In this document: piece after piece, positions 1 to 7,552 of the stretch
How positions within the stretch are numbered: position 1 is the stretch's first letter
Layout of the letters: each line of letters opens with the position of its first letter
Assembly: GCA_964404505.1 (NCBI GenBank)
Contig: CAYOKH010000061.1
Coordinates: forward strand, 1 to 11,024
Direction: 5' to 3'
DNA: 11,024 bases
Origin: DAOMNN01 sp964404505
Lineage (GTDB): Bacteria; Pseudomonadota; Gammaproteobacteria; Burkholderiales; Rhodocyclaceae
The notes under the pieces: generated by a model
Seen by the model: only the letters and a program-made list of their open reading frames with translations
Database searches by the model: none
What the model was told of the DNA's origin: nothing
Position numbers and translations under genes: made by a program

Positions 1-611
1 TCGTGCAGCACGTGAAGTCGCTGCTCAAGGTCCACGGCCGCGCCGCCGTCGTCGTCCCCGACAACGTCCTCTTCGAGGGCGGCGCCGGTGAAACGGTGCG
101 CCGGAACCTGCTCAAGGAGTGCGAGGTTCACACCCTCCTGCGACTGCCGACCGGCATCTTCTACGCCCAGGGGGTGAAGGCCAACGTGGTCTTTTTCGAC
201 CGCCGGCCCGGCGCCCAGGAGCCGTGGACGAAGGCGGTGTGGGTGTACGACCTGCGGACCAACAAGCACTTCACGCTCAAAACCAGGCGCATGACGCGCG
301 CCGACCTCGACGAGTTCGTGGCGTGCTACCGACCCGCCGATCGCCACAACCGCACGGCGACCTGGTCCGACGCCACGCCGGAGGGACGCTGGCGGTCGTA
401 CTCCTATGAGGAGATCGTCGCGCGCGACAAGGTCAGCCTCGACCTCTTCTGGCTGCGCGACGAGAGCCTGGAGGATTCGGCCAGCCTCCCCGAGCCGCAC
501 CTGCTGGCGCAGGAGATCGCGGATGACCTGCGCTCGGCGCTGGCGCAGATCGAGGATGTGTTGGGAGATCTGGAACAACGGGTCGATGTCGGTGCTTACG
601 AGGAGCCCTAG
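1..611 (+). CDS. hsdM: Type I restriction-modification DNA methyltransferase subunit, C-terminal part
   Basis: This is the 3' end of a gene that enters from the left edge; codons run in frame from base 3 to a TAG at 609-611, giving about 203 visible residues. HsdM uses S-adenosylmethionine to methylate adenine at N6 and works in a complex with the specificity subunit HsdS. The visible part matches the end of the N6-adenine methylase domain and the C-terminal tail. It has a strand ending in VVVPDNVLF, then VRRNLLKECEVHTLLRLP, TGIFYAQGVKANVVFFDR, and a late helical segment ending in a coiled-coil-like stretch (residues about 165-195). The SAM-binding motif and the NPPF catalytic motif must lie upstream, outside the window. 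No hsdS or hsdR follows on either strand, which is unusual for a type I locus. The family call is firm; intactness cannot be judged. Confidence 0.85.
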   Translation, partial: VQHVKSLLKVHGRAAVVVPDNVLFEGGAGETVRRNLLKECEVHTLLRLPTGIFYAQGVKANVVFFDRRPGAQEPWTKAVWVYDLRTNKHFTLKTRRMTRADLDEFVACYRPADRHNRTATWSDATPEGRWRSYSYEEIVARDKVSLDLFWLRDESLEDSASLPEPHLLAQEIADDLRSALAQIEDVLGDLEQRVDVGAYEEP

Positions 612-629
612 GCGGCAGGGTCGTGCCGC
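612..629 (+). other. Short hairpin just after the hsdM stop
   Basis: GCGGCA (612-617) and TGCCGC (624-629) form a perfect 6-bp stem with a 6-base loop, starting right after the stop codon of the methyltransferase gene. No T-run follows, so it is not a standard intrinsic terminator. It could weakly protect the transcript end or help a Rho-dependent stop. Confidence 0.3.
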
Positions 630-788
630 GACCAACGCGATCCCACGGTTCAGACGAAAGTAGTGGCCTCGGGCGGGTTCCTGTTCACAGGCAAAGCACA
701 AGATCTAGTGGCTACCGAAGCACCTCCGCGGAAACGTTGGTTTCGTGACGGATGCAGGAGGTCCCGGACCCCGCAATTATAAATTTGG
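630..788. other. Intergenic stretch between hsdM and the receptor operon
   Basis: No credible reading frame is present. Small symmetric elements are visible: GAAAC (731-735) with GTTTC (740-744), and an 11-base near-palindrome GGTCCCGGACC at 760-770. An AT-rich patch (775-786) sits just before the putative operator. The stretch marks a switch from a restriction-modification gene to uptake and hydrolysis genes and may be a junction between unrelated blocks. No att site, IS end or tRNA remnant is visible. Confidence 0.4.
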
Positions 789-803
789 TTGACAATTGGT
801 CAA
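789..803. promoter_or_regulatory. Putative TetR operator upstream of the TonB-dependent receptor
   Basis: TTGAC (789-793), a 5-base spacer and GTCAA (799-803) form a perfect 15-base inverted repeat. It is followed directly by AATAAT (804-809) and GCAA. The same arrangement, including the upstream TTTG and the downstream AATAATRCAA, recurs at 7533-7562, with 24 of 30 aligned positions identical. TTGACA at 789-794 also equals the sigma-70 -35 consensus, though no good -10 lies 16-18 bases downstream. AATAAT itself could be a -10. Either way, a bound repressor would overlap the promoter. The gene for the likely binder, a TetR-family protein, is at 4591-5223. The pairing of protein and site is inferred. 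Confidence 0.7.
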
Positions 804-875
804 AATAATGCAACCCTCTAGTTCGCATCGTTGAACATGCGCGTGCAGATGCCTACCGGTCGCCACGGCAGCTTC

Positions 876-885
876 AAGGGGGGAG
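876..885 (+). promoter_or_regulatory. Ribosome binding site that sets the receptor start
   Basis: AAGGGGGGAG (876-885) lies 5 bases before the ATG at 891. It is the only strong Shine-Dalgarno sequence near the 5' end of this reading frame; the in-frame ATGs at 837 and 849 have none. Confidence 0.6.
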
Positions 886-890
886 TATCA

Positions 891-2996
891 ATGGTCCCAT
901 CAGTCATGGCCCTCCTGGGCACTGCATTGCTCGCGTCGGCGGCTGCCGCCTCCACCCAGCAACTCGACGAGATTGTGGTCACCGGGAGTCGCGTTGGAGA
1001 AACGCGATTGCAGGATACCCCCATGCCCATCACCGCGATCACGGGCGATATCGTGGAGCGCACGAATATCACGACGATCCGCGACATCGTGATGTTCACG
1101 CCGAACCTTTCCGTGGCCGAGAACTCAGGCTTCGGCGTTGTGTCCATACGCGGCATCGGTTCCAGCAACGTGTTCGCCGGCAGCGATCCGAGCACCACGG
1201 TGCATATCGACGGCGTCTATATCGCTCGTCCCTTCGCGCAGTTTTTCAATTTTCTGGACGTCGAGCGCATCGAAGTTCTACGGGGGCCCCAGGGAACCCT
1301 TTACGGCAGAAATTCCGTCGGCGGCACCATCAATGTGATATCGCGCAGGCCAAGTGACGAATTTACCGGTGCCGCTCGCATGACAGTGGGTACGTACGGA
1401 CTGCTACAGCCGGAAATCATGCTGAGCGGACAGATCGTGCCGGGCCGGACGCAGGCAAGTATTGCCGCCATGCATCGCCAGCACGATCCCTATCGCAAGA
1501 ATATCGCTCCCGGAGCCCCCGATATCGAAAACGACGACAGCAATTCCGCCCGCGGGCAGCTGCGTATCGATCTCACCGATCGCCTCGATGCCACAACCCG
1601 CGTGGATTACTACAGCCACGACATTCGGCCTTCGAGCTTCTCGAAGACTCTGGCCCCTTTCAGTGCCCTGACCGACAGTATTCTCGGCGACTTCAGCAGG
1701 ATTGCGCACAATTTCCCAAGCCGGTCCCAGGTGCGCTTGTGGGGCATCGCGGAAGACATCAGCTATGCCGTGAACGACGCCACCACGCTCAGGTCACTGA
1801 CTGCCTACCGGGAGAACCGGATCGAGGCCGAAATCGATTCCGATGCGACCGAACTTGACCTGTTGCGGTCGACACCCTTCGAAGACCAGTCGCAATGGTC
1901 GCAGGAGCTGACGTTGAGCGGGCGGACTGAAAGAGTTACCTATGTGGCGGGTGGTTACTTCCTCAGGGAAGACGTGCAGGAACGGATTACGGTGCAGAAC
2001 ATAGGTGCGGGCGTAGATATAAGCTTCGCGCCTCGCGTCAAGACCACGGCCCGCGCCGCGTTTTTCCAGGGCACGTACCACTTGTCTGACACGTGGGCTG
2101 CTACGGCTGGGGTTCGCTACACCGTCGAGGACAAAAAAATCGATCAGGACTCGGGCATCTTCATACGGGCGACTGGCGACCCCCTGCCCATTCCGCTGAA
2201 TCCCAGTGTCTACACCGCCCGCGATACCTATCGGGCCACGACGCCCAAGTTTGGCCTGGAGTATCGGCCGACGGACGACTTGCTCTACTTCGCGACCGCG
2301 GCGCGCGGATTCAAGAGCGGGGGGTTTGACAACACGGGTCGCAACCCGGACCAGGGATTCGACTCGGAGGATCTGTGGAACTACGAGCTGGGTGCGAAAG
2401 CAGCGCTGCTGCAACGACGCCTGATGCTGAATATCGCGGCCTTTCACTATGACTACAAGAACCTGCAGGTTCAGGTCGCCATTGCGCCCGGCATTTCCGC
2501 GCTGACCAATGCCGCAAGCGTGGAGGTCAACGGCGTCGAACTGGAGTTGAGCGCCTTGCCGGCCGACACTCTCGAGATCGGACTGATGGCCGCGTACTTG
2601 GATGCGAAGTACGAACGTTACGAAAATGCCTCCCTGCTTGGCCAGGTATTCGATGCTTCCGGCCGCCGCCTCGGGGCCCCAAAGAGCTCTTACGGCCTGT
2701 ATATCGACAAGCATTGGCCGCTGGCGGGCGGTGGGGAGGTATTTTCCCGCGCAGACGCATTCTGGCGTTCCCGCACGTACTCATTGCATGACGACATCCC
2801 GCACCAGCCGGCTTACGGGCTCGTCAATGCAAATGTCGGCTATCGCAGTGCCGATGACCGGTGGGACGTGACGCTGTGGGGCCGGAATTTGTTCGACAAG
2901 GAATACGTGACCTCGATCACGACGTTCACCGCTACTTTCGCCGGCCGGCCGGGCGAGCCGAGGAACTTCGGCGTGCGCTTTGCCTATCGTTTCTGA
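891..2996 (+). CDS. TonB-dependent outer-membrane receptor
   Basis: Gated beta-barrel that imports a bound ligand across the outer membrane using TonB/ExbBD energy. The 701-residue product has a hydrophobic export signal (about 1-20, ending in an alanine run), a TonB-box-like DEIVVTG at 26-32, and a plug domain (about 45-155) with VSIRGIG, HIDGVYI and the hallmark VERIEVLRGPQGTLYGRN. The barrel follows, with late motifs GRNLFDKEY and a C-terminal strand ending in the expected aromatic (AYRF). There is no N-terminal signalling domain, so FecA-type sigma control is unlikely. The start was chosen for its strong ribosome binding site. That signal peptide lacks the usual positive charge, so an upstream start (837 or 849), adding Arg and Lys, is possible. 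The gene overlaps the amidohydrolase by one base. Substrate unknown; it is not recognisably a siderophore receptor. Confidence 0.93.
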   Translation: MVPSVMALLGTALLASAAAASTQQLDEIVVTGSRVGETRLQDTPMPITAITGDIVERTNITTIRDIVMFTPNLSVAENSGFGVVSIRGIGSSNVFAGSDPSTTVHIDGVYIARPFAQFFNFLDVERIEVLRGPQGTLYGRNSVGGTINVISRRPSDEFTGAARMTVGTYGLLQPEIMLSGQIVPGRTQASIAAMHRQHDPYRKNIAPGAPDIENDDSNSARGQLRIDLTDRLDATTRVDYYSHDIRPSSFSKTLAPFSALTDSILGDFSRIAHNFPSRSQVRLWGIAEDISYAVNDATTLRSLTAYRENRIEAEIDSDATELDLLRSTPFEDQSQWSQELTLSGRTERVTYVAGGYFLREDVQERITVQNIGAGVDISFAPRVKTTARAAFFQGTYHLSDTWAATAGVRYTVEDKKIDQDSGIFIRATGDPLPIPLNPSVYTARDTYRATTPKFGLEYRPTDDLLYFATAARGFKSGGFDNTGRNPDQGFDSEDLWNYELGAKAALLQRRLMLNIAAFHYDYKNLQVQVAIAPGISALTNAASVEVNGVELELSALPADTLEIGLMAAYLDAKYERYENASLLGQVFDASGRRLGAPKSSYGLYIDKHWPLAGGGEVFSRADAFWRSRTYSLHDDIPHQPAYGLVNANVGYRSADDRWDVTLWGRNLFDKEYVTSITTFTATFAGRPGEPRNFGVRFAYRF

Positions 2997-4501
2997 TGGA
3001 CAACAGGTGCGCCACCACCAACTGGCGGAGGTGTCTGACAGGAGCAGCCGCAGGCGGTCTGCTTCTGGGCATCTGCTCTGCCGCCGCCGCGGATGGGCTC
3101 ACGGCCTTCACTGGCGTTAACGTCATCCCGATGACCGGAGAGACTTTGCTTGGCGGATACACGGTGATCATCGAGGGCGATCGCATCATCGCCGTGGGGC
3201 CGACCGATGCAATCGCCGTCCCGTCGGGCACGAAAGTCGTGCCCACGGACGGCAAGTATCTTGTCCCCGGCTTGATGGATATGCACGTGCATCTCGGACT
3301 TCAGCGTGGACCCAGGGACATTGATCCGGAGATCAGGGAGCAGGCAGTTGAGGACGAGCTGTTCCTGTATATCGCCAATGGCGTGACCACGGTGCGCAAC
3401 ATGATGGGCAGCAGTTATCATCTGCGCATGCGGGAGCGAATCGCCCAGGGCGAATTGCTGGGCCCGCGCATGTACACCGCCGGACCGCTCGTCGACGGCG
3501 TACCGCCCACCTGGCCTTCCGGGCACCGCATCCTCGTCGATGGAGTCGATGTCCACGCTTTCATCCGCGACTATCTTGACGAGGGCTATGACTTCGTCAA
3601 AAGCTATTCGAAGCTCTCAGACAACGTCTACCGTGCTCTGCTGGTGGAAGCAAGGAACATGGGCGTTACGGTCGCGGGGCACATTCCAACACACTCGACC
3701 GTGGTCCATGCACTGGAATACGGGCAAGCATCCATCGAACACATGAACGGATTCGATCGCGTGATGCAGCCGGCGGATGCCGATGCATTACCTCCATATC
3801 CCTACAGCGGCTGGCCCACCATTGACCACGGCCTCATGGACGAATGGGCCGCACGTACCGCGGCGGCGGGCGTATGGGTGTGCCCGACACTGGTGACGCT
3901 GCACAATCTCGGTCAGGAATACGGTGAAGAGCCTGGCCTGGCCGCGGTGCTCAGTTCGCCGGGGATGGAATTCGTCTCACCCATCAGAATGGCTGCATGG
4001 GGCGCCTCTCCGCTCTACATGAGCCAGGCCGCGGATTTTCGTGCCATGATCCGCGCGGGGCAGGCCAACAGAATGCGCATGGTCAACGCGCTGCACCGCG
4101 CCGGGGTGCCCATCATTATCGGGACGGATGCCACCGCCGCTTATGTGGTGCCCGGTTATGCGGTGGCGACAGAGTTCGAAAACCTGGTCGCGGCTGGCCT
4201 GTCCAGATACGATGCCCTTGCCGCGGCGACCAGTGAGGCGGCGCGCTTTCTACGACGGGAGAATGAACTGGGTGTTGTCCGCCCGGGCGCGCTCGCCGAC
4301 CTGCTGCTGCTCGATGAGAATCCGCTGGAACAGGCCGAAGCCCTCCGGTCGGTGGCCGGCGTGATGGTGCGGGGCGAGTGGTTTTCGCGTGCAGCGATCG
4401 ATGCACGGTTGCGCGAAATCCGGGAACGTCAGGCATCAGTGGAAGTGCCCGAACCAAGTGATCCACCTGCATTCCGGTCGCCGTTTTCCCACGTCCATTG
4501 A
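2996..4501 (+). CDS. Secreted metal-dependent amidohydrolase (prolidase/imidazolonepropionase-like)
   Basis: A 501-residue member of the amidohydrolase superfamily, COG1228-like, whose relatives hydrolyse C-N bonds such as X-Pro dipeptides and acylated amino acids. Visible metal ligands: HxH at His97/His99 (GLMDMHVHLG), the probable carboxylated Lys202 (FVKSYSK), His229 (VAGHIPTHS), His249 (SIEHMNG) and Asp378 (IIIGTDAT). All five expected positions are filled, so it should be active. The N-terminus has WRR at 10-12 and a hydrophobic stretch ending in AAAADG near 33. This is a signal peptide, possibly Tat-type (RRxL), which points to the periplasm. The ATG at 2996 shares one base with the receptor stop (TGATG), implying translational coupling. 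It probably acts on what the receptor imports; the substrate is not readable. Confidence 0.9.
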   Translation: MDNRCATTNWRRCLTGAAAGGLLLGICSAAAADGLTAFTGVNVIPMTGETLLGGYTVIIEGDRIIAVGPTDAIAVPSGTKVVPTDGKYLVPGLMDMHVHLGLQRGPRDIDPEIREQAVEDELFLYIANGVTTVRNMMGSSYHLRMRERIAQGELLGPRMYTAGPLVDGVPPTWPSGHRILVDGVDVHAFIRDYLDEGYDFVKSYSKLSDNVYRALLVEARNMGVTVAGHIPTHSTVVHALEYGQASIEHMNGFDRVMQPADADALPPYPYSGWPTIDHGLMDEWAARTAAAGVWVCPTLVTLHNLGQEYGEEPGLAAVLSSPGMEFVSPIRMAAWGASPLYMSQAADFRAMIRAGQANRMRMVNALHRAGVPIIIGTDATAAYVVPGYAVATEFENLVAAGLSRYDALAAATSEAARFLRRENELGVVRPGALADLLLLDENPLEQAEALRSVAGVMVRGEWFSRAAIDARLREIRERQASVEVPEPSDPPAFRSPFSHVH

Positions 4502-4534
4502 ATCCTAGTGGCGCCAGTCACTTGACCCCCGCCA

Positions 4535-4556
4535 GTGGCAGCCTCTACGCTGCCAC
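4535..4556 (+). other. Hairpin between amidohydrolase and TetR genes
   Basis: GTGGCAGC (4535-4542) and GCTGCCAC (4549-4556) make a perfect 8-bp stem with a 6-base loop. No T-run follows, so a classic terminator is unlikely. It lies in the 89-base gap of an otherwise tightly packed operon and could lower read-through into the regulator gene or stabilise the upstream message. Confidence 0.45.
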
Positions 4557-4590
4557 CCGGCAGAGTGAACGAATCAGGATGATCCGGACG

Positions 4591-5223
4591 ATGGCGAACC
4601 AATCGATTGCCGCCAAGCGGAAAGCGCGTCGCCGTGTGGGACGGCCGCGCCATGAAGTACCCTCCGAGTCGTATCATCAGCAGCGTTCCAGCATCCTGCG
4701 CGAGGCCGCTGAACTGTTGCACTCGGGCTCCTACCAGGAGCTGACTCTGGCTCGCATCGCCGAGGGACTCGACCTCAGCAAGGCGAGCATGTATTACTAC
4801 TTCAAGTCCAAGCATCACCTGTTGTACGCCCTCTACGAGGACTACCTCGACGAGCAGCACAGCAGGATGTCTGAGGTGCTGCGGATTGGCGACACCAAGG
4901 CCAGGCTGCTTGCTATGCTGCGTTGCCAGATTCAGGGAATTCTGGATAACCTTGAAGTCGTCAGACTGCGCCTGAGTCACTTCCCGGTGATCGACGATCC
5001 AATCGTCGAACGTTGCATCAGCAAGGAAGCCCGCCACGTCGGCTGCCTGACCGTGGTAATCGAGGATGCCATCTCAGACGGCCTGCTGCCCGACATCGAC
5101 AGTTTTCTCTTGACTGAACTATTCTTTGGCCTGCCGCTGCTGATCTATCGCTCGCATTCAACCGGTGATTATGATCCTAAATACATCGAAGCGCAGATAG
5201 TCGCGCTTTTCGACCTGCAGTAA
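4591..5223 (+). CDS. TetR/AcrR-family transcriptional regulator
   Basis: A 210-residue DNA-binding regulator of typical TetR length. The N-terminal three-helix domain is clear: SILREAAELLHSGSYQELTL, then the helix-turn-helix (about 51-71: IAEGL, DLSKASMYYYFKSK), with the hallmark YYYF-x-SK-x-x-LL. The C-terminal ligand-binding domain is divergent, as usual, so the ligand cannot be read. Ahead of the domain is a basic arm with an AT-hook-like core (RRVGRPR, residues 14-20). The start is uncertain: ATG at 4591 or at 4579, four codons earlier; AGGA at 4576-4579 sits 11 bases before 4591. It is third in the receptor operon, 89 bases after the amidohydrolase, and ends 6 bases from the convergent DUF2817 gene. 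It is the obvious candidate to bind the paired palindromes at 789-803 and 7538-7552. No copy lies directly upstream of it, so autoregulation would run through the operon promoter. Confidence 0.93.
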   Translation: MANQSIAAKRKARRRVGRPRHEVPSESYHQQRSSILREAAELLHSGSYQELTLARIAEGLDLSKASMYYYFKSKHHLLYALYEDYLDEQHSRMSEVLRIGDTKARLLAMLRCQIQGILDNLEVVRLRLSHFPVIDDPIVERCISKEARHVGCLTVVIEDAISDGLLPDIDSFLLTELFFGLPLLIYRSHSTGDYDPKYIEAQIVALFDLQ

Positions 5224-5229
5224 GCAGCT

Positions 5230-6333
5230 TCAGGCAGGTGCTCGAACCTCGAGTTCGGCGAGGGCGGCGATCGCGCACGCAACTGTGGCGCGACCGCCCC
5301 ACCACGCCGCCTGACGCCAGGCGTCCGAGTTGATGCAGAAACAATCCTGAACTTTCTGCCGTATTTCTCGGGTGAGTGATTGCGGGGCGTTTTGCTGCTG
5401 TCGCAACCAGTTATCCATGCGCAGCGCATCCAGCATCTGCATCACGGGTACGGTGCCAATCTCCAGCGCGATACCGGCCACGGCCGCATCCGATTCCTCG
5501 GACGTGGCGCCGACCAGTGTCCCGGAAAGCTTGCTGCTGGCGCTCGATGCGCCAGTGCCAAGATCGCGCACGTCGGTGCCAAACAACTGCTGGCCGGTGG
5601 ACAGGGCGCCTGCGAGCAAAATCTTCTCGATCGCGGCCTCCTCACCGAGGCCGGTGTGGATGTCGATGACCGCGACACGCCGCGCTGCGGCAGCCTGCTC
5701 TCTCACGATCCGACGCCAGAGCTGGTTGGACCAGCTCGGTCCACGGCCACCATAGAACAGCCCATCGGGGTACGCATACTGGCCAGACGTCAGCGCGGCA
5801 AGCAAGGAATTCCGGCCACGACTGCGAAGGAATTCCGCGATCACCGGTTCCGCGGCCAGCGGCGTGACCATGTCCCAGTCTAAGAGACTGGAATGGAACT
5901 CCGCATATGCCGTGGTTTCTTCCGGCAGGTTCTGGTGATTCACGAAGTTTCGATTCAGGTCGATATTATCCTCATTGGTCCGGCAGCGATGCACAAAGCC
6001 AAACGGATTGATGGCGTGCACGAAGACCAACGCGACAGTATCGGGACACGCCAGCGCCAAGTCGTCGGCCAGAAGACCGGATTGAATGGCGGAGCCGCAG
6101 AAGCCCTCTACGCCGTGGGTTCCAGACACGATGAAGACGACATTGGGAGCATCCAGCGGACCAAGACGCGCCACATCGACGGTTAGAAGTTCCTCTTCTC
6201 CGGGGGAAGGGGATGACTGTTCGAACGAAACCTGGCGGCAGTTCCGCAGCTGCGCCATGCCAATGAATAATGCTCGCGCGGCCCGGTAGTCACTCGAGAA
6301 CAGCCGCCTGATACTTTCGAGAGTCCACTCCAT
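5230..6333 (-). CDS. DUF2817 / M14-like zinc metallopeptidase
   Basis: A 367-residue protein of the DUF2817 family, related to M14 zinc carboxypeptidases and succinylglutamate desuccinylases. Visible features: zinc ligands His73 and Glu76 in SGTHGVEGFCGS; substrate-side residues in the segment 116-130 ending DLNRNF (Asn127-Arg128 of the M14 NR pair); the third zinc ligand His226 in DIHTGLGE; and the likely catalytic glutamate Glu291 in ALEIGT. No signal peptide is seen, so it is predicted cytoplasmic. In the family these proteins are thought to cleave a terminal amide or peptide bond; the specific substrate is unknown. Its ATG follows the stop of the serine hydrolase gene by one base (TGA-C-ATG), so the two are co-translated. 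The 3' end nearly touches the tetR stop, with no room for a separate terminator. Confidence 0.88.
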   Translation of the reverse strand: MEWTLESIRRLFSSDYRAARALFIGMAQLRNCRQVSFEQSSPSPGEEELLTVDVARLGPLDAPNVVFIVSGTHGVEGFCGSAIQSGLLADDLALACPDTVALVFVHAINPFGFVHRCRTNEDNIDLNRNFVNHQNLPEETTAYAEFHSSLLDWDMVTPLAAEPVIAEFLRSRGRNSLLAALTSGQYAYPDGLFYGGRGPSWSNQLWRRIVREQAAAARRVAVIDIHTGLGEEAAIEKILLAGALSTGQQLFGTDVRDLGTGASSASSKLSGTLVGATSEESDAAVAGIALEIGTVPVMQMLDALRMDNWLRQQQNAPQSLTREIRQKVQDCFCINSDAWRQAAWWGGRATVACAIAALAELEVRAPA

Positions 6334-6334
6334 G

Positions 6335-7471
6335 TCAGTCGACTACTGCCGCATGCACCATATCGGAGAGTCGCTGCCAGCGTTCGACGCTTCTGGACTC
6401 CTCCAGGAAGCCAGCTGTCAGGCAAACGAAGCTGACTTTGGTGATGGGATCTACCCAGAAACATGTCAGCCCGGCTCCGCGGTGGCCGAAGGCACCAGCA
6501 GAAGCGAGTGACCCGTGCATGATCGGTTGAAAGGGCACGTCCCCTCGCATCTGGAAACCGAGGCCGTAGTTTGCGCGCAGCGCCGGCCATCCGACGAGTT
6601 GCCTGCCGTGCTGGAGAACTCCAAACTCGTCGGCGCCGGTATGATTCGTTGTGGCCAGCCGGATCATTGCCGGCGACAGCACGCGCACGCCATCGAGACA
6701 TCCGCCTTCCAGCAGCATTATTGCAAACCGGTGCAGATCCCCGGCAGTGCTGACGTAGGATCCGCCCGGCTCAACGAGACCGGCTTCGAATGCGCGTTCC
6801 ATCGCAAGCAGTTGGCGATCCGAGTACAGGCCGTCGGAATTGCCGACCACCGTGATCGGAACACGGCTTTTTCGCAGTTCGGGCGTGGTGGTCACCGCTG
6901 TGCTCGTCATCCGCAGTGGCTCAAGCAGGATGTCCGCCACAATGTCGCAAAATGAACGGCGACTCTTATCCAATCTCTCAAGAAATTCTGCCAGTATGAA
7001 ATAGCCCGATTCGCCGCTGTAGCCGAAGTGTCCCGGGGGGGTTCGGAGCGGTGCCTTGCAGATATGGTCAAGCACCGCAGCGGCATCCGATGAATCGTGG
7101 CCCGGTGGGGTCTCCTCGCCCAGGCCGCTCGTGTGTGAAAGCAATTGGGCGACGGTGACTGCCGATTTGCCATTGGCACCGAATTCGGGGATCACATCCG
7201 CAATACAGGTGGTCAGCTGGAACAGCCCGCGCTCCGCCTGGGCAATAACCACGACCGCCGTGAGCGATTTGGAGATGGACATCAGAGGAAACACGCTGTC
7301 GAGCGTGACGGCCTGCGCGGCGCTCTTGTCCTGGTTGCCGAAAGACTCGCTCAGTGCGATGGTCGAACCCCGGCTCACCACCACCGAGGCGCCGAAGTAT
7401 GCGCCTGACATCACGTCCGACTGAATTGCCGCGCGGACCCGTTCCAGCCTGTCCAAGTCGAAACCTGCCAT
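6335..7471 (-). CDS. Serine hydrolase of the beta-lactamase/esterase (class C-like) family
   Basis: A 378-residue protein of the serine beta-lactamase-like superfamily, which includes class C enzymes, D-aminopeptidases and EstB-type esterases. The nucleophile motif SxxK is Ser65-Ile-Ser-Lys68 in FPLMSISKS. LLSHTSGL follows at 110-117. The second-motif tyrosine is Tyr151 in GYSGESGYF; the usual YxN is YSG here. The third motif is His330-Arg-Gly332 in GHRGAG, as in EstB-like esterases, rather than KTG. No signal peptide is visible, which argues against a periplasmic antibiotic-resistance role and for a cytoplasmic esterase or peptidase. The start ATG at 7471 is fixed by GGGAGG 9 bases upstream; the frame stays open further upstream but runs into the operator. 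First gene of a two-gene unit with DUF2817, divergent from the MFS gene. Confidence 0.9.
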   Translation of the reverse strand: MAGFDLDRLERVRAAIQSDVMSGAYFGASVVVSRGSTIALSESFGNQDKSAAQAVTLDSVFPLMSISKSLTAVVVIAQAERGLFQLTTCIADVIPEFGANGKSAVTVAQLLSHTSGLGEETPPGHDSSDAAAVLDHICKAPLRTPPGHFGYSGESGYFILAEFLERLDKSRRSFCDIVADILLEPLRMTSTAVTTTPELRKSRVPITVVGNSDGLYSDRQLLAMERAFEAGLVEPGGSYVSTAGDLHRFAIMLLEGGCLDGVRVLSPAMIRLATTNHTGADEFGVLQHGRQLVGWPALRANYGLGFQMRGDVPFQPIMHGSLASAGAFGHRGAGLTCFWVDPITKVSFVCLTAGFLEESRSVERWQRLSDMVHAAVVD

Positions 7472-7480
7472 GGTGCATTG

Positions 7481-7486
7481 CCTCCC
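7481..7486 (-). promoter_or_regulatory. Ribosome binding site for the serine hydrolase
   Basis: GGGAGG on the minus strand lies 9 bases before the ATG at 7471. It fixes the start over the longer open frame that extends upstream to a TTG at 7552. Confidence 0.65.
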
Positions 7487-7537
7487 GCTGGCGTGGCTGA
7501 ACCGGATGCACCGGCCGCGCGTGCGGATGTAGTTTGT

Positions 7538-7552
7538 TTGACTTTCAGTCAA
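7538..7552. promoter_or_regulatory. Putative TetR operator in the divergent promoter region
   Basis: TTGAC (7538-7542), 5 bases, GTCAA (7548-7552), followed by AATAAT (7553-7558) and ACAA. The perfect arms extend to six bases as TTTGAC/GTCAAA. It repeats the element at 789-803 in sequence, arm spacing, flanks and orientation relative to the downstream plus-strand gene. It sits between the serine hydrolase ATG (7471) and the MFS ATG (7578), so one bound dimer could control both directions. Possible MFS promoter elements overlap it: TTGACT as -35 with AATACT (7561-7566) at 17 bases, or AATAAT as -10. Recognition by the TetR protein at 4591-5223 is inferred from proximity and symmetry. Confidence 0.7.

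Noticed and set aside
630..788. Mobile-element ends or an att site at the hsdM boundary
   Set aside because: No terminal inverted repeats, target duplication, tRNA fragment or integrase could be found within the window.
1794..2714. Long open frame (306 codons) on the minus strand inside the receptor gene
   Set aside because: Antisense to a clear TonB-dependent receptor in GC-rich DNA; no recognisable motif or ribosome binding site.
2861..2995. Upstream extension of the amidohydrolase frame inside the receptor gene
   Set aside because: It would overlap the receptor by 136 bases and lose the signal peptide; the ATG at 2996 gives a clean export signal.
4517..4526. GTCA-CT-TGAC as a third copy of the operator
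   Set aside because: The arms are in inverse order to TTGAC...GTCAA, with a 2-base spacer and no AATAAT flank.
4498..4590. TTG start at 4498 for the TetR gene
   Set aside because: The added residues lack conservation features, contain the hairpin region and precede the usual short basic arm; ATG 4591 or 4579 fits family length.
6335..7471. Antibiotic-resistance beta-lactamase
   Set aside because: No signal peptide, no KTG motif and the YxN asparagine is not kept; the HRG third motif fits esterase/peptidase relatives better.
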